DNA of 64,000 bases from Nitrospirota bacterium (GCA_029261195.1 JAJDBU010000072.1:1-64000); one strand, 5' to 3'; counted from the first letter of the stretch, positions 10,111 through 20,088 are shown. A program made the numbers and translations. The notes: a model not told the origin generated them from the sequence alone.

Positions 10111-11217
10111 TCAAACCGCCTCTTCCCCTTCTTCAGAAAATTTTGGATGCAGTAACTTTTGCACCATCTCTTCATCGACATGACATGCGTTACCTGTGGC
10201 ATTTTCCGGCAACTCGTACATGAGGTCGAGCAGGATTTCTTCGAGAATCGACCGCAAGCCCCTTGCCCCCGTGCCTAAGGCAATCGACTCTTTTGCAATC
10301 GCAACGAGGGCTTCTCCTGAAAATTGGAGTTTCATCCCTTCAAGTTCAAAGAGCTGTTCATACTGTTTGATGATCGCATTTTTGGGTTTTGTTAAGATGT
10401 GAACCAGGTCATTTACGCGCAACCGGTTCAAGGGGGCGATGATCGGGAGACGGCCGATAAACTCCGGGATCATTCCGAACCTCAGCAGATCCTCCGGCAA
10501 AATCCGGGTATTCTTAATTTCCTGCAAGGCACTCATACTGCCGAAACCGATTGTTTTGTTCTTAATGCGTTGCGCAACGATGGCTTCAATCCCTTCAAAG
10601 GCGCCCCCGCAAATAAACAAAATATTTCGTGTATTGACCGGGATCAATTTTTCATGTGGATGTTTTCTCCCGCCATGCGGCGGCACATTCACCACCGTCC
10701 CTTCGATCATCTTCAGAAGGGCCTGCTGCACCCCCTCACCTGAGACATCCCGCGTAAGAGAAGGGCTCTCATCCTTGCGGCCTGCCTTGTCGATTTCGTC
10801 AATGTAGATAATGCCCTGTTCACATTTTTCGACATTGCCGTCAGCCGACTGTAGCAGCCTTAAAACCACATTTTCGACATCCTCCCCGACATAGCCGGAC
10901 TGCGTCAGTGTCGTCGCATCTGAAATTGAAAGGGGCACCCCGACGAAACGCGCCAGGGTCTCCGCAAAAAGCGTTTTCCCCGTTCCCGTCGGACCAATCA
11001 AGAGGACATTGCCTTTCTGCATTGTTAACATCGGGTCTTTCTGCTTAAGGAAAACCCGTTTATAATGATTGTAAACAGCAACCGAAAGGGTCTTTTTTGC
11101 GCGCTCCTGACCGACAATATATTCATCCAGGTAGGCCTTGATCTTAGGCGGCCTTGGTAGGTTCCGTTTGGGCACTTCTTCGTTTTGACTGTTGTTTTGC
11201 CTGCCGTAGTCAAACAT
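10111..11217 (-). CDS. clpX: ClpX-type AAA+ unfoldase lacking the N-terminal zinc-binding domain
   Basis: [35 protein letters not shown] pore loop, IGFGS ClpP loop, [12 protein letters not shown] sensor 2; no C4 zinc finger upstream. Confidence 0.88.
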   Translation of the reverse strand: MFDYGRQNNSQNEEVPKRNLPRPPKIKAYLDEYIVGQERAKKTLSVAVYNHYKRVFLKQKDPMLTMQKGNVLLIGPTGTGKTLFAETLARFVGVPLSISDATTLTQSGYVGEDVENVVLRLLQSADGNVEKCEQGIIYIDEIDKAGRKDESPSLTRDVSGEGVQQALLKMIEGTVVNVPPHGGRKHPHEKLIPVNTRNILFICGGAFEGIEAIVAQRIKNKTIGFGSMSALQEIKNTRILPEDLLRFGMIPEFIGRLPIIAPLNRLRVNDLVHILTKPKNAIIKQYEQLFELEGMKLQFSGEALVAIAKESIALGTGARGLRSILEEILLDLMYELPENATGNACHVDEEMVQKLLHPKFSEEGEEAV

Positions 11218-11232
11218 CTCCCGACTCCTTTT

Positions 11233-11739
11233 CTAGCCCACAGGGCTGAAGCGCTTCCTGCTGCGTCGTGCCTGTCTATAAATATCCAGGCCTTTCTGTA
11301 CCCTTGCCTCGTGTGCCTTGTAAGACCTGGACAGAAAAATAAAGCGACTCAGTACTTTGGAATCTGTCGCCTTGAGAAGCGATTTAAAAAGGCGGTTATC
11401 GCATGCCTCAATAGACACCAGAATTTCCAGCGCCTCTGCCTCACTCACCCCATCTGCTATCTTTTGATCACACTCTGCGAGCAGTTGATCAATCTCCTTT
11501 CGCGTTTCGAGATCGATTTCAACAGGTTTTTTGACACGGGTCCCGGTCTGCAGCAGCGCTTTTTCGATTAAAAGCAATGCGGCGTGATCCGACTCGTCCT
11601 GCGCCAGATTTTCCCACAAGGCCGTTCGCTCCTGATGGTTGCCCCCAAACGATAGTACCTGTGTTGCAATCTGCTCATAGATATGAGCAATCCGCTTTTC
11701 CAGCCCGATCTGATAATCCAGCGTCCCTTCCGTGTTCAT
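11233..11739 (-). CDS. Ferritin-like/rubrerythrin-like helical protein
   Basis: EKRIAHIYEQIA and AQDESDHAALLLIEKAL helical motifs; start placed at MNTEGTLD behind GGGAGGG. Confidence 0.5.
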   Translation of the reverse strand: MNTEGTLDYQIGLEKRIAHIYEQIATQVLSFGGNHQERTALWENLAQDESDHAALLLIEKALLQTGTRVKKPVEIDLETRKEIDQLLAECDQKIADGVSEAEALEILVSIEACDNRLFKSLLKATDSKVLSRFIFLSRSYKAHEARVQKGLDIYRQARRSRKRFSPVG

Positions 11740-11799
11740 AAAATCCCTCCCTGGCCTTCTTTGTCGTTTCGACTGAATGAGAACACCTGCAGACACCGC

Positions 11800-12405
11800 C
11801 TAAAACCCGCTCACTTTTTTGAGCGGCTCCAAGACAAAGTGGTTGACTGAGGGAAGGACTATGTGAATGTAGTCTTGATATCGCATCTCAATCACCACCC
11901 GGTGAGTCCCTGCGGCAAAAAAGATCACAGGCTCATGGGCCAGTGAAGCGTCGCAATAAACCGGCAGGCCATAAAATCCGCCGAAGGGCGGCATCGCCCC
12001 CGCTTCGCAGTCGGGAAAACGCTTGCTCATCGTCTCTTCATCTTCCAAAGTCACCTTCCTTTTGCCGGTGACTTCGGCAAAACGTTTCAAATCAATCTGG
12101 CGATGAGAAGGCAGCACAGCCATGACATCTTCATTAAAACTTTTTACGATGACGACCTTCACCACTTTCCGTCCCGGAACATGGATGGATTCCGCCAACT
12201 CAGAGGCCGTATACACCGCCTCATGAGAAATCACCCGATAGGGAATGCTCTCTCTCTTAAAAAGCACCTTCAAACGCGCAAGAATTAAAGGCGCTTTTTC
12301 CTGCCGTTCATTTGGACTCCTTATATAACTCCTGGTTCTATTCTGTTCACCTTGATTCTTCTTTGCTTGACTCTTCTTGGCTCGATTCATGCTCGCAAGA
12401 CGCAT
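11800..12405 (-). CDS. YbaK/EbsC-type aminoacyl-tRNA deacylase domain protein
   Basis: ISHEAVYTASELAESIHVPGRKVVKVVIVK...VLPSHRQIDLKRFAEVTGKRKVTLEDEE...PDCEAGAMPPFGGFYGLPVYCD; start at MRLASMN preferred over 12501. Confidence 0.8.
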   Translation of the reverse strand: MRLASMNRAKKSQAKKNQGEQNRTRSYIRSPNERQEKAPLILARLKVLFKRESIPYRVISHEAVYTASELAESIHVPGRKVVKVVIVKSFNEDVMAVLPSHRQIDLKRFAEVTGKRKVTLEDEETMSKRFPDCEAGAMPPFGGFYGLPVYCDASLAHEPVIFFAAGTHRVVIEMRYQDYIHIVLPSVNHFVLEPLKKVSGF

Positions 12406-12466
12406 CGTCCTACCCTCCTCTCTCTGTAACAAACCCTCTGCAATAAACTGTTGCGTAACGATTGGA

Positions 12467-12499
12467 GTCCATCCCGCTTTTCTGCAAAGCGGGATGGAC
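12467..12499. repeat. Perfect 14-bp inverted repeat (5-nt loop)
   Basis: gtccatcccgcttt / aaagcgggatggac. Confidence 0.8.
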
Positions 12500-12527
12500 A
12501 AAAGTGATCACCGGAACTAAAAGCCGA

Positions 12528-13052
12528 TTAAGCGGCCCTCTGGTAAGCCCAGGCAGTCTCTTGAATCTCTTCCGGATGGTGGACATCGAAGGCATTCCGA
12601 GCCATGAGATAGCCCACGAAAAGAAAGGACAGAATGGCCCCAAGCCCGTATTCGAAGAACCCTCCCCATCCAGTGGAAACGCCTGCACCGCTCCGCGTAC
12701 CGCCCGTCTTGATCACATCCAGTGCCGGCGGTAAAATTTCCGTCATCGGCATCCCCGTTTCAGCAGCGATAAGGCTCATCGCAAGCCTGAAATTCTGCTC
12801 AGTCTCAAAGGCTCTCGCAGAGCGAAGCAAGTCGAACAGCTCTACGGGAATCACTTCGGTACTTTTGCCTTCAAGCGTGTCGAAAGCCATCTGAGCCATC
12901 ATTTCTCCAGCCAGGCTGATCTGATTGGCCCGGGCTTCCGGCGGGATCTCTGCCGCTTCTGTCGGCATAACCGTCAAAAATAAAGCCAGGCCAAAAAAAG
13001 CCAGGCCCATAGACACCGCAAGCATTCCTTTTATTTTTCTTGTCGTATACAT
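12528..13052 (-). CDS. Exported/membrane hypothetical protein
   Basis: N-terminal signal/TM and C-terminal TM segment; intact 174-aa ORF with upstream GGGGG. Confidence 0.5.
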   Translation of the reverse strand: MYTTRKIKGMLAVSMGLAFFGLALFLTVMPTEAAEIPPEARANQISLAGEMMAQMAFDTLEGKSTEVIPVELFDLLRSARAFETEQNFRLAMSLIAAETGMPMTEILPPALDVIKTGGTRSGAGVSTGWGGFFEYGLGAILSFLFVGYLMARNAFDVHHPEEIQETAWAYQRAA

Positions 13053-13109
13053 AACAATAACCCCCCTAAGCGTTATGTTTGTGTGAAACCTTCCCCCTGA
13101 AAATGCTGT

Positions 13110-13343
13110 TCAAGAGAGAAAGCACTTCTTTGCCGGAAACCGGGTCGCATGTTCCTTCGGTCTCCCGCCTCGAATCCGATTGATCCGTATCAGGGAGTCG
13201 ATGACCTCTCCGCAGGAGACACAACGCCAGCCCTTGTAACGCCAGCAACCGGCGATGCCCGCCTTCCCTGCAAACCATTCAAAGGTCATCCGTCCGCCGC
13301 AACGCCCACAAACCGCTTCTCTTTTCTTCGCTTCACTCCGCAT
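13110..13343 (-). CDS. Small zinc-ribbon-like protein (two CxxC pairs)
   Basis: VCGRCGGRMTF...WRCVSCGEVID. Confidence 0.5.
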   Translation of the reverse strand: MRSEAKKREAVCGRCGGRMTFEWFAGKAGIAGCWRYKGWRCVSCGEVIDSLIRINRIRGGRPKEHATRFPAKKCFLS

Positions 13344-13593
13344 GGCCCGGACCCGGAATCCCTAAAAGTATGTACCCCCATAGAGAGCAAAGAGAGTGCC
13401 GTGGACGCACTAAAGCTAAAATGAAAACTTATGTTAAATATCAAGGGTTTAAGATGTAAGAATGCACAGTGAAGGCACATAATATGTGGCATTATGCCCC
13501 GGTTCGGGGAGAAAACAGACCTCTGGAGGCTATGCTTGAATGTGTATAGGGTAAATGATATGTTTGGCTTCGAATTCGTAAAAGGGAGGGATC

Positions 13594-15138
13594 TTGAGCG
13601 GTATGTTTCTCATGAATAAAGCGATTTTTTTCGCAAGCATCTTTGCGATACTGATTATACCGACCGAGCGACTCTATGCCGAAGTGCTTGCCAAAGTCCT
13701 GCCCGCAATGCCCCTTTCCCTCGCAGAGGCGATTGAGCAGAGCCTTGAAAATAATGTCGATATTCACATTGAACGAGAAAACATTCGACGACAGGGCTTT
13801 GCGCTTTTTTTGGAAAAAGCAAAATTTGATGCGACGCTGAGTCTCGACGCACGAAGCAATCGAAGCGTTCGCAGTTCCACCTCCGGTATTGAAACGGGCC
13901 CTTCCGGCACAAGCCGAATCATTCGTGAAAACCAGCAGATCAATGCCGGACTCAATCAGCGTTTTCCCTGGGGCGGGGATTATGATCTGACGCTGGGACA
14001 GTTCCGTTCGAAGGCAAGTTTCCAGACAGTCAACCCGACTCTGAGCAGCAATCTCATTTTTTCTTTCACTCAGCCCCTGCTCCAGGGCTACGGGAAAGAG
14101 ATCAACGAAACACCCCTGCGCATCGCGCAAACCTCAGAGCGTATTTCACAAGCCGCCTTTCAGTCACAGCTTATGGCGATCATCCTGGAAGTGGGCGTCG
14201 CCTATTGGGATCTTGTTTTTCAGCTCAACAATCTCGAAGTCGCACAACAGACCGGCCAATCAGCCGCACAAGTACTGGATGCCATTCGGGAAAAAGTAAA
14301 AATCGGCCTGCTTGCACCGATTGAAATCCTGGTCGCAGAATCAGCCCTTGCCGCTCGGGAAGAAGCCATTGTCATCGCCAAAAAAGACGTGCAGGATACC
14401 GAAGACAAACTCCGCCTTTTGATGAACCTACCGGAACAATCTCTACTGAAGCCCCCGGCACTCCATCCCAGCGATCAAGCGACCACAAGCAGGGAGGCCA
14501 TTGACGAAGAGGCCTTGCTCCGTTGGGCGATTTCTCAGCGACCGGAATTGAAGGAGAAGCAACTCCTGCTTGATAACTTGAGTTTATCGGTCAAACTGGC
14601 GGAAGACCGTCTCGCCCCCTCGCTCGACCTTGTTGGCAATGTCGGCTTAAACGGTCTTGGCAGCAATTTCCCCAATCAAACAGAGCAGCTCAGTTCCGGC
14701 AGTTTCTATCAATGGGAAGCCGGCCTCGTCCTGTCTCTTCCTATTGGAAACCGTGAAGCCAGGGCAAGGCTTCAAATAGAAAAAGTTGCACTTAAGCAAG
14801 AAATACTGGAGCGAAAAAAACAGGTTCAGACGATTTTAAAAGAGACAAAAGAAGGTCTTCGACGCGTCAGTACCGATTTCAGGCGGATTGCAAGTACAGG
14901 GCGAGCACAGCGTCTCGCCGAAGAAAAACTTAAGTCCGGAAACGAACGCTTTGATCTTGGTCTCCTCAGCAGCCACGACCTCCTTGAGTTTCAAGATGAC
15001 TTGGCTGGAGCAAAAGGAAAAGCTCTCAAAGCCCTCACCGACTATAATAAATCCCTGATCAACCTTGAAAAGGTCAGTGGCAGACTCTTGAGTCGCTACG
15101 GCATCAAGACGGTCTCGCCGGAGGCCTTGCTGCACTAA
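13594..15138 (+). CDS. TolC-family outer membrane efflux protein
   Basis: LSLAEAIEQSLENN, repeated OEP coiled-coil pattern, FDLGLLSSHDLLEFQDDLAGA. Confidence 0.88.
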   Translation: MSGMFLMNKAIFFASIFAILIIPTERLYAEVLAKVLPAMPLSLAEAIEQSLENNVDIHIERENIRRQGFALFLEKAKFDATLSLDARSNRSVRSSTSGIETGPSGTSRIIRENQQINAGLNQRFPWGGDYDLTLGQFRSKASFQTVNPTLSSNLIFSFTQPLLQGYGKEINETPLRIAQTSERISQAAFQSQLMAIILEVGVAYWDLVFQLNNLEVAQQTGQSAAQVLDAIREKVKIGLLAPIEILVAESALAAREEAIVIAKKDVQDTEDKLRLLMNLPEQSLLKPPALHPSDQATTSREAIDEEALLRWAISQRPELKEKQLLLDNLSLSVKLAEDRLAPSLDLVGNVGLNGLGSNFPNQTEQLSSGSFYQWEAGLVLSLPIGNREARARLQIEKVALKQEILERKKQVQTILKETKEGLRRVSTDFRRIASTGRAQRLAEEKLKSGNERFDLGLLSSHDLLEFQDDLAGAKGKALKALTDYNKSLINLEKVSGRLLSRYGIKTVSPEALLH

Positions 15139-15156
15139 TGCTTGAATCGTAAGCCA

Positions 15157-16470
15157 ATGACGCTCTTTCAATATTACCAGGAAACACTTGCAGTGATCGC
15201 AGGCTTCGCACTGGTCGCCTTAGCCTCAAAAGAGATCGGGCGCTTCTTTGTAAAAATCAAACTGCCCCTGGTCAGCGGTTTTTTATTTACAGGCATCCTG
15301 GCCGGACCTTCCGTACTGGAACTTCTGCCGGTTGAAGCAGCAAGCGGTTTACGCTTTGTGGATGAAATCTCACTTGCGTTCATTGCTTTTGCCGCCGGAA
15401 GCGAACTCCACATGAAAAAATTACGTGGTCGATTAAGGAGCATTATCTGTACAATTTCCGGGCTCGTTGTCATCACATTTATCCTCGGAAGTGTGACCAT
15501 GTTCATGCTGTGTGATTTTATCCCCTTCACCAAAGATATGCCGGTGGCAAGCCGCATCGCGATCTCTATTCTATCTGGAGTCATCCTTGTTGCACGCTCT
15601 CCCTCCTCCGCCATTGCGGTGATTCATGAACTCCGGGCACGGGGGCCCTTCACACAGACCATATTGGGCGTTACAGTATTGGGAGATATTGTCGTCATTA
15701 TTTTCTTTGCGGTGAACTCTTCAATTGCCGATGGGCTTTTGACCCAAATGGGGTTCAACTTCGGTTTCATACTTGTGGTCTTGGCAGAGCTATTGGTTTC
15801 CTTAGCTATCGGACTATTCATTGGACGGCTTCTGCAAGTCATCATCTCCCAAAAATTTGCTCGATCCCTAACTACGCTCCTGGTCTTACTTTTCGGTTAT
15901 AGCGTGTTTTTCCTGAGCGATTTTGTTCAACACCAGAGTCAAGCACGTTTGAGTTTTGAAATTTTATTAGAACCTCTGCTCATCTGCATGGTCGCAGGTT
16001 ATTTATTAACCAACCACAGCAAGTATCGTCACGAATTCATGACGATACTGCATAATATCGGACCACCCATTTACACAGCCTTTTTCACTCTCACCGGAGC
16101 CTCACTGCTCTTGGGTGATTTGGCCGACACAGGGCTGGTTGCGCTTGCGCTCTTTGGTGTTCGCCTGATCGGCATCATGCTGGGTGCCTTTGCGGGTGGG
16201 GCAGTGGCCGGAGATCCGATGTCGCATAACAGGGTGAGTTGGATGGCCTATATTACGCAAGCTGGAATTAGTCTCGCTTTGGCAAAAGACGTTGCAGTCG
16301 CATTTCCAGAGTGGGGGAGCGCCTTCGCCAGCCTGATGATTTCCGTCATCGTACTTAACCAGATTGTCGGTCCCCCGTTTTTCAAGTGGGCGATCCACCT
16401 GGCCGGGGAAGTGCGGCCTCATGGTGATGAAGACGATCACCTGGTCTTTAAACTGCCTTCGACTTTGTGA
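15157..16470 (+). CDS. CPA2/Kef-type cation:proton antiporter
   Basis: 12-TM-like hydrophobic protein; KLPLVSGFLFTGILAGPS, SRIAISILSGVILVARSPSSAIAVI. Confidence 0.8.
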   Translation: MTLFQYYQETLAVIAGFALVALASKEIGRFFVKIKLPLVSGFLFTGILAGPSVLELLPVEAASGLRFVDEISLAFIAFAAGSELHMKKLRGRLRSIICTISGLVVITFILGSVTMFMLCDFIPFTKDMPVASRIAISILSGVILVARSPSSAIAVIHELRARGPFTQTILGVTVLGDIVVIIFFAVNSSIADGLLTQMGFNFGFILVVLAELLVSLAIGLFIGRLLQVIISQKFARSLTTLLVLLFGYSVFFLSDFVQHQSQARLSFEILLEPLLICMVAGYLLTNHSKYRHEFMTILHNIGPPIYTAFFTLTGASLLLGDLADTGLVALALFGVRLIGIMLGAFAGGAVAGDPMSHNRVSWMAYITQAGISLALAKDVAVAFPEWGSAFASLMISVIVLNQIVGPPFFKWAIHLAGEVRPHGDEDDHLVFKLPSTL

Positions 16471-16574
16471 AGCGGTTTCAAGCTACTTTTTCAAAAAGAG
16501 GGAAGGCACAACCGGGAAGCGCAGCATTCAGGCGTCTCTTTGGCGACTCTCCTTGTTCGTCGTTTTCAGTCTTG

Positions 16575-16988
16575 TCAATGGCTGACAACCAAAAGGCCTT
16601 CCATGCCAAGGGCTCGATGGCCCTCCAGAATACAGAAATATCCATACCCACCTGTTTTAAATGGAACAAAGGTCATCACGGTTTTGCTTCCTTTTTCAGA
16701 AACCTCTTCTGATGTGATAAAAAAGCTAGGCAATGTAATATGGTGATTGAGCCCGTCATCATTGATCAAGGTAATCTTGACGACATCCCATGCCCGCACG
16801 GGGAGAGTTGGATTCACGACACCATCAATTTTTCCACCCACTCCGACAAAGAGTCGCCTTTCTCCCTCCATCACTGTCTTGAGCGTAAAGAATGAAACAG
16901 GATGATCCTGATCGGATGTTTCTGCCTCCGCTTTTCCACCTACAAAAAATATCACCACAATAAACAAAAATACTATTTGAGTTTTCAC
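16575..16988 (-). CDS. Secreted cupredoxin-domain copper protein
   Basis: Signal peptide; GLNHHITLPSF and YFCILEGHRALGMEGLLVV type-1 copper ligand set (H...C-x4-H-x4-M). Confidence 0.75.
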   Translation of the reverse strand: MKTQIVFLFIVVIFFVGGKAEAETSDQDHPVSFFTLKTVMEGERRLFVGVGGKIDGVVNPTLPVRAWDVVKITLINDDGLNHHITLPSFFITSEEVSEKGSKTVMTFVPFKTGGYGYFCILEGHRALGMEGLLVVSH

Positions 16989-17071
16989 GGCATGTTCCTC
17001 CTTTCATATTGTTGTGATTCATTCAAACACAAATTTTTCAAGCATTTACAAATAGATGACAGTACTTCACT

Positions 17072-18454
17072 TTATCGGTCAATCTCATGTTTCAGGCTCA
17101 ACATGTAGTCTGTTAAATCATGGAGGGCTTGTTCTTCCAAGCCATAGGCCGGCATCATGGAATCGGGGACCAGCGACTGCGGATCTTTGAAGTGCTGGAT
17201 GAACCAATCGCGGCTTCGAAGCTCTCCAATGTACGAGAGATCGGGCCCGAAGGCCTCTCCGGCCCCATGAATACGATGGCAGGCGGCGCAATCGAGTTCA
17301 TGATAGACCGCCTTGCCACGTAACACCGAGGGGCTGAGGGTCGGCAGGGAGGAAATATCCCGTATTGAAATCGCTATCAATGTGAAGACCATGGTGAGAA
17401 ACAGCCCTCCTCCGACGAAAAAAAACCGTCGAGAGATAGGGCGGCGGTCTTTGCGCCGATCAAGCCACGGGAGAAAGAAGAGGATCAGGAAAAAGAGTGA
17501 CGGCAGGATCAGCGTGCCGACCACCTCCCACGGTCCGGAAAAATATTTCAATAACTGATAGTAAAAAAGGAAGAACCACTCCGGAATCGGGTTAAACGTC
17601 GTGTCGGTTGGATTGGCCGGATCTGATAGGGGGGCCGGAAACCAGACGGCCAATCCTGCAACGATCATGAATGCGATGAGGATGCCGACGGCATCCATCG
17701 CCACCTGTTTCGGCCAAAACGGTTCCCTGATCCTGGCGGCCCTTGCCTTGTCCCATGGCCCCGCAGGGCCGACCCTTCTGAGGATGAAGAGATGAAGAGT
17801 CACAAGGAGTATCAAGAGCCAGGGCAGAAAGAGGGTGTGAAGGGCGAAAAACCGGTTCAGCGTCATCGCACCAAGATCCTGTCCTCCCCGAATGATCCTG
17901 AGCAGAGACGTGCCCACCAGGGGGAGGGTACCGACAATATTGATTCCTACCTGTGTGGCCCAATAGGCCCGCTGATCCCACGGAAGGAGGTAGCCGCTGA
18001 ACCCGAATGCAAGGGTGATGATAAAAAGGACCACCCCGACAAGCCACATCAGTTCGCGAGGCCTTTTATAGGCGCCGTAGAGAAAGACCTGGAGCATGTG
18101 AAGCCCAATCATCACCATCATGCCACTGGCACCCCAATGATGCAGTCCCCTGACAAAGGAACCAAATTCAACCTCTTCCATGATGTAGCGGATCGACTCA
18201 TGGGCATGCTCAATAGAAGGGGAGTAATAGATGGCGAGAAACATCCCGGTGATCATCTGAAGCAGGAAGAAAAAGAGGGTAATACTCCCAAAGATGTAGA
18301 CCCAGCTGGCCCCGCCCGGGATCGCTTCATCCAGGAGTGCAATCTTGATCGGCCTCAGCTTCAGACGTTCATCGAACCATCGATAGAGCATCTTCTTCAT
18401 TTTCTTTCTGAAAGCCTCACCACGATGAGGCAATCTCTTTCTGCTACAACGCAA
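17072..18454 (-). CDS. Cytochrome b (b6/petD-like fused) with C-terminal cytochrome c domain
   Basis: Heme-ligand His pairs (HHWGASGMMVMIGLH; ALHTLFLPWLLILLVTLH), PEWF Qo motif, C-terminal LDCAACHRIHGAG...MMPAYG. Confidence 0.9.
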   Translation of the reverse strand: MRCSRKRLPHRGEAFRKKMKKMLYRWFDERLKLRPIKIALLDEAIPGGASWVYIFGSITLFFFLLQMITGMFLAIYYSPSIEHAHESIRYIMEEVEFGSFVRGLHHWGASGMMVMIGLHMLQVFLYGAYKRPRELMWLVGVVLFIITLAFGFSGYLLPWDQRAYWATQVGINIVGTLPLVGTSLLRIIRGGQDLGAMTLNRFFALHTLFLPWLLILLVTLHLFILRRVGPAGPWDKARAARIREPFWPKQVAMDAVGILIAFMIVAGLAVWFPAPLSDPANPTDTTFNPIPEWFFLFYYQLLKYFSGPWEVVGTLILPSLFFLILFFLPWLDRRKDRRPISRRFFFVGGGLFLTMVFTLIAISIRDISSLPTLSPSVLRGKAVYHELDCAACHRIHGAGEAFGPDLSYIGELRSRDWFIQHFKDPQSLVPDSMMPAYGLEEQALHDLTDYMLSLKHEIDR

Positions 18455-18950
18455 TCTGACGAGAAATCCCTGCCTTGAATTCTTTATAACGCGTTAGAAT
18501 CCTGTCCCCATCCATCTTGACAGGAAGCCGGTCTAAGGGACGAGGGGCAGGCCCCTTGATGACTTTGCCATCCAGGGCGAAGACGCTGTTGTGGCAAGGG
18601 CACAGGAACGATTGTTTTTTCTGTACCCATCGATACCCACATCCAAGATGTGTACAGATCGGGGAATAGACAATGATTTGACCGGTGCTGTCCTTCGCGG
18701 CCCAGACCGATTTTTTTTTGTTGGTTTTGTGCCATCCATCCTTGACGGAGAGGACCAGTTCCAGCTCGGTCGGAACCCCTGTTCGTAGTGCTTCTACAGG
18801 ACCGATGTCCATCCAAACGGGCTTTCGCCGCTTGAATGCAGGAATGATCGTATATCCCGCAAGGGGGATCCCTATTGTTACGCCGACGAGGGCAGCGATG
18901 GCGCCGGTCGCCCTAGCCAGAAATCTCCTGCGACCTTCATGCTCTTTCAT
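18444..18950 (-). CDS. Rieske 2Fe-2S protein
   Basis: CTHLGCGYRWV...FLCPCHNSVFALDG, N-terminal Tat-like RRRFLARATG. Confidence 0.93.
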   Translation of the reverse strand: MKEHEGRRRFLARATGAIAALVGVTIGIPLAGYTIIPAFKRRKPVWMDIGPVEALRTGVPTELELVLSVKDGWHKTNKKKSVWAAKDSTGQIIVYSPICTHLGCGYRWVQKKQSFLCPCHNSVFALDGKVIKGPAPRPLDRLPVKMDGDRILTRYKEFKAGISRQIAL

Positions 18951-19723
18951 CTTCTCCTCTCATTATGTTCGGGAAGCAGCCTGGTTGACCGGAACCACAT
19001 CTCCCAGAGTGAAATAAAAATCTGAAGTAACAAGGCAAGTCCCATCAATACCCCACCGATGATCACGGTATAAGCAAAAACAGGTTGCAGTTTAGTAAAC
19101 CACCAGGAGCCGATATCAACCCATATCGCGACAAATGGCGTGGCGATCAAGAAGACACGCCACCGGACTTTGATCGCACTGAGCGCAAAAATGCCGCCGG
19201 TCAAGAAGAATATAAAACTCATTCCAAATAGATGGACGTGGGAGACGCGAACGAGGGACTTGACTGACTGACCCATATCGACCTCTGTATAAACGAGCAC
19301 TTCTTCATACGAAGTCAGGGGCTCAACCGGCATCCCGGATTCCGGGCTGTGACACATGACGCAATTACGCTCTAAAATCGGCTTGAGTGCTGAAAATCCG
19401 GATTCTTGGGCACCTGCTTCCAGCCACTGAAAGATGGTTTCTTTTTCACCTGCTGTAATATTGTCACCCATTGAACCCTTTAAGGCAGCACCAAGCCTTG
19501 TGCCTTGTTGTTTTCCATAATACTTGCCGACAACCGCAGCCACGGGTCCATCTCCCTGCTCGGTGTGGGGTTCGATTTCGATAAGATAGAGATAAGCCAA
19601 CGCAAAGAGATACCCAATGCCTATTGTCAACAAAAGGCAGGTAAAGAGTGTCTTAAGCGGCAAGGGAATGTGGCTTAGAGTCATTCGATCTTCTTTTTGT
19701 GAAGTCATTGACTCGCTCCCCAT
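18947..19723 (-). CDS. Membrane protein with single CxxCH heme site and about five TM helices
   Basis: ILERNCVMCHSPESGMP; hydrophobic segments before and after; overlaps Rieske start. Confidence 0.7.
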   Translation of the reverse strand: MGSESMTSQKEDRMTLSHIPLPLKTLFTCLLLTIGIGYLFALAYLYLIEIEPHTEQGDGPVAAVVGKYYGKQQGTRLGAALKGSMGDNITAGEKETIFQWLEAGAQESGFSALKPILERNCVMCHSPESGMPVEPLTSYEEVLVYTEVDMGQSVKSLVRVSHVHLFGMSFIFFLTGGIFALSAIKVRWRVFLIATPFVAIWVDIGSWWFTKLQPVFAYTVIIGGVLMGLALLLQIFISLWEMWFRSTRLLPEHNERRR

Positions 19724-20088
19724 TATTGTTGAGACAAAAGATAAGTTGTCAGGGCTGAGAGGTCTGCATCAGAGCCCTTCACCGGCATCATCTTTGCCCC
19801 TGGAACCATTTTTTTTGGATTCTTCATGAAAGCGATCAGCCATTCACGGTCACGCTTACTAGCAATGTGAGAGAGGTCCGGCCCCATCTTGCCGCCCTTT
19901 CCCTCAATCATATGGCACATGCCGCATCGTTTTTTTGCATAGAAGGCCTTCCCCACATCAACATCTGAATCTGAGACATGCACCGGCTCTGAGGCATACA
20001 GCGGCTGGAGGCCGGTCATCATACTGATCAATGAAAACACCATCACAATGATTAATCCTTGCATCTCCATCTCCTTTCTCCCTGACAT
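19723..20088 (-). CDS. Monoheme cytochrome c
   Basis: KKRCGMCHMIEGKGGKMGPDLSHI...MVPGAKMMPVKG. Confidence 0.85.
   Translation of the reverse strand: MSGRKEMEMQGLIIVMVFSLISMMTGLQPLYASEPVHVSDSDVDVGKAFYAKKRCGMCHMIEGKGGKMGPDLSHIASKRDREWLIAFMKNPKKMVPGAKMMPVKGSDADLSALTTYLLSQQ

Noticed and set aside
10439-10807. 122-aa plus-strand ORF
   Set aside because: Antisense to clpX-like gene
17792-18478. 228-aa plus-strand ORF
   Set aside because: Fully antisense to the cytochrome b gene, whose heme and Qo motifs are clear; low-complexity charged translation
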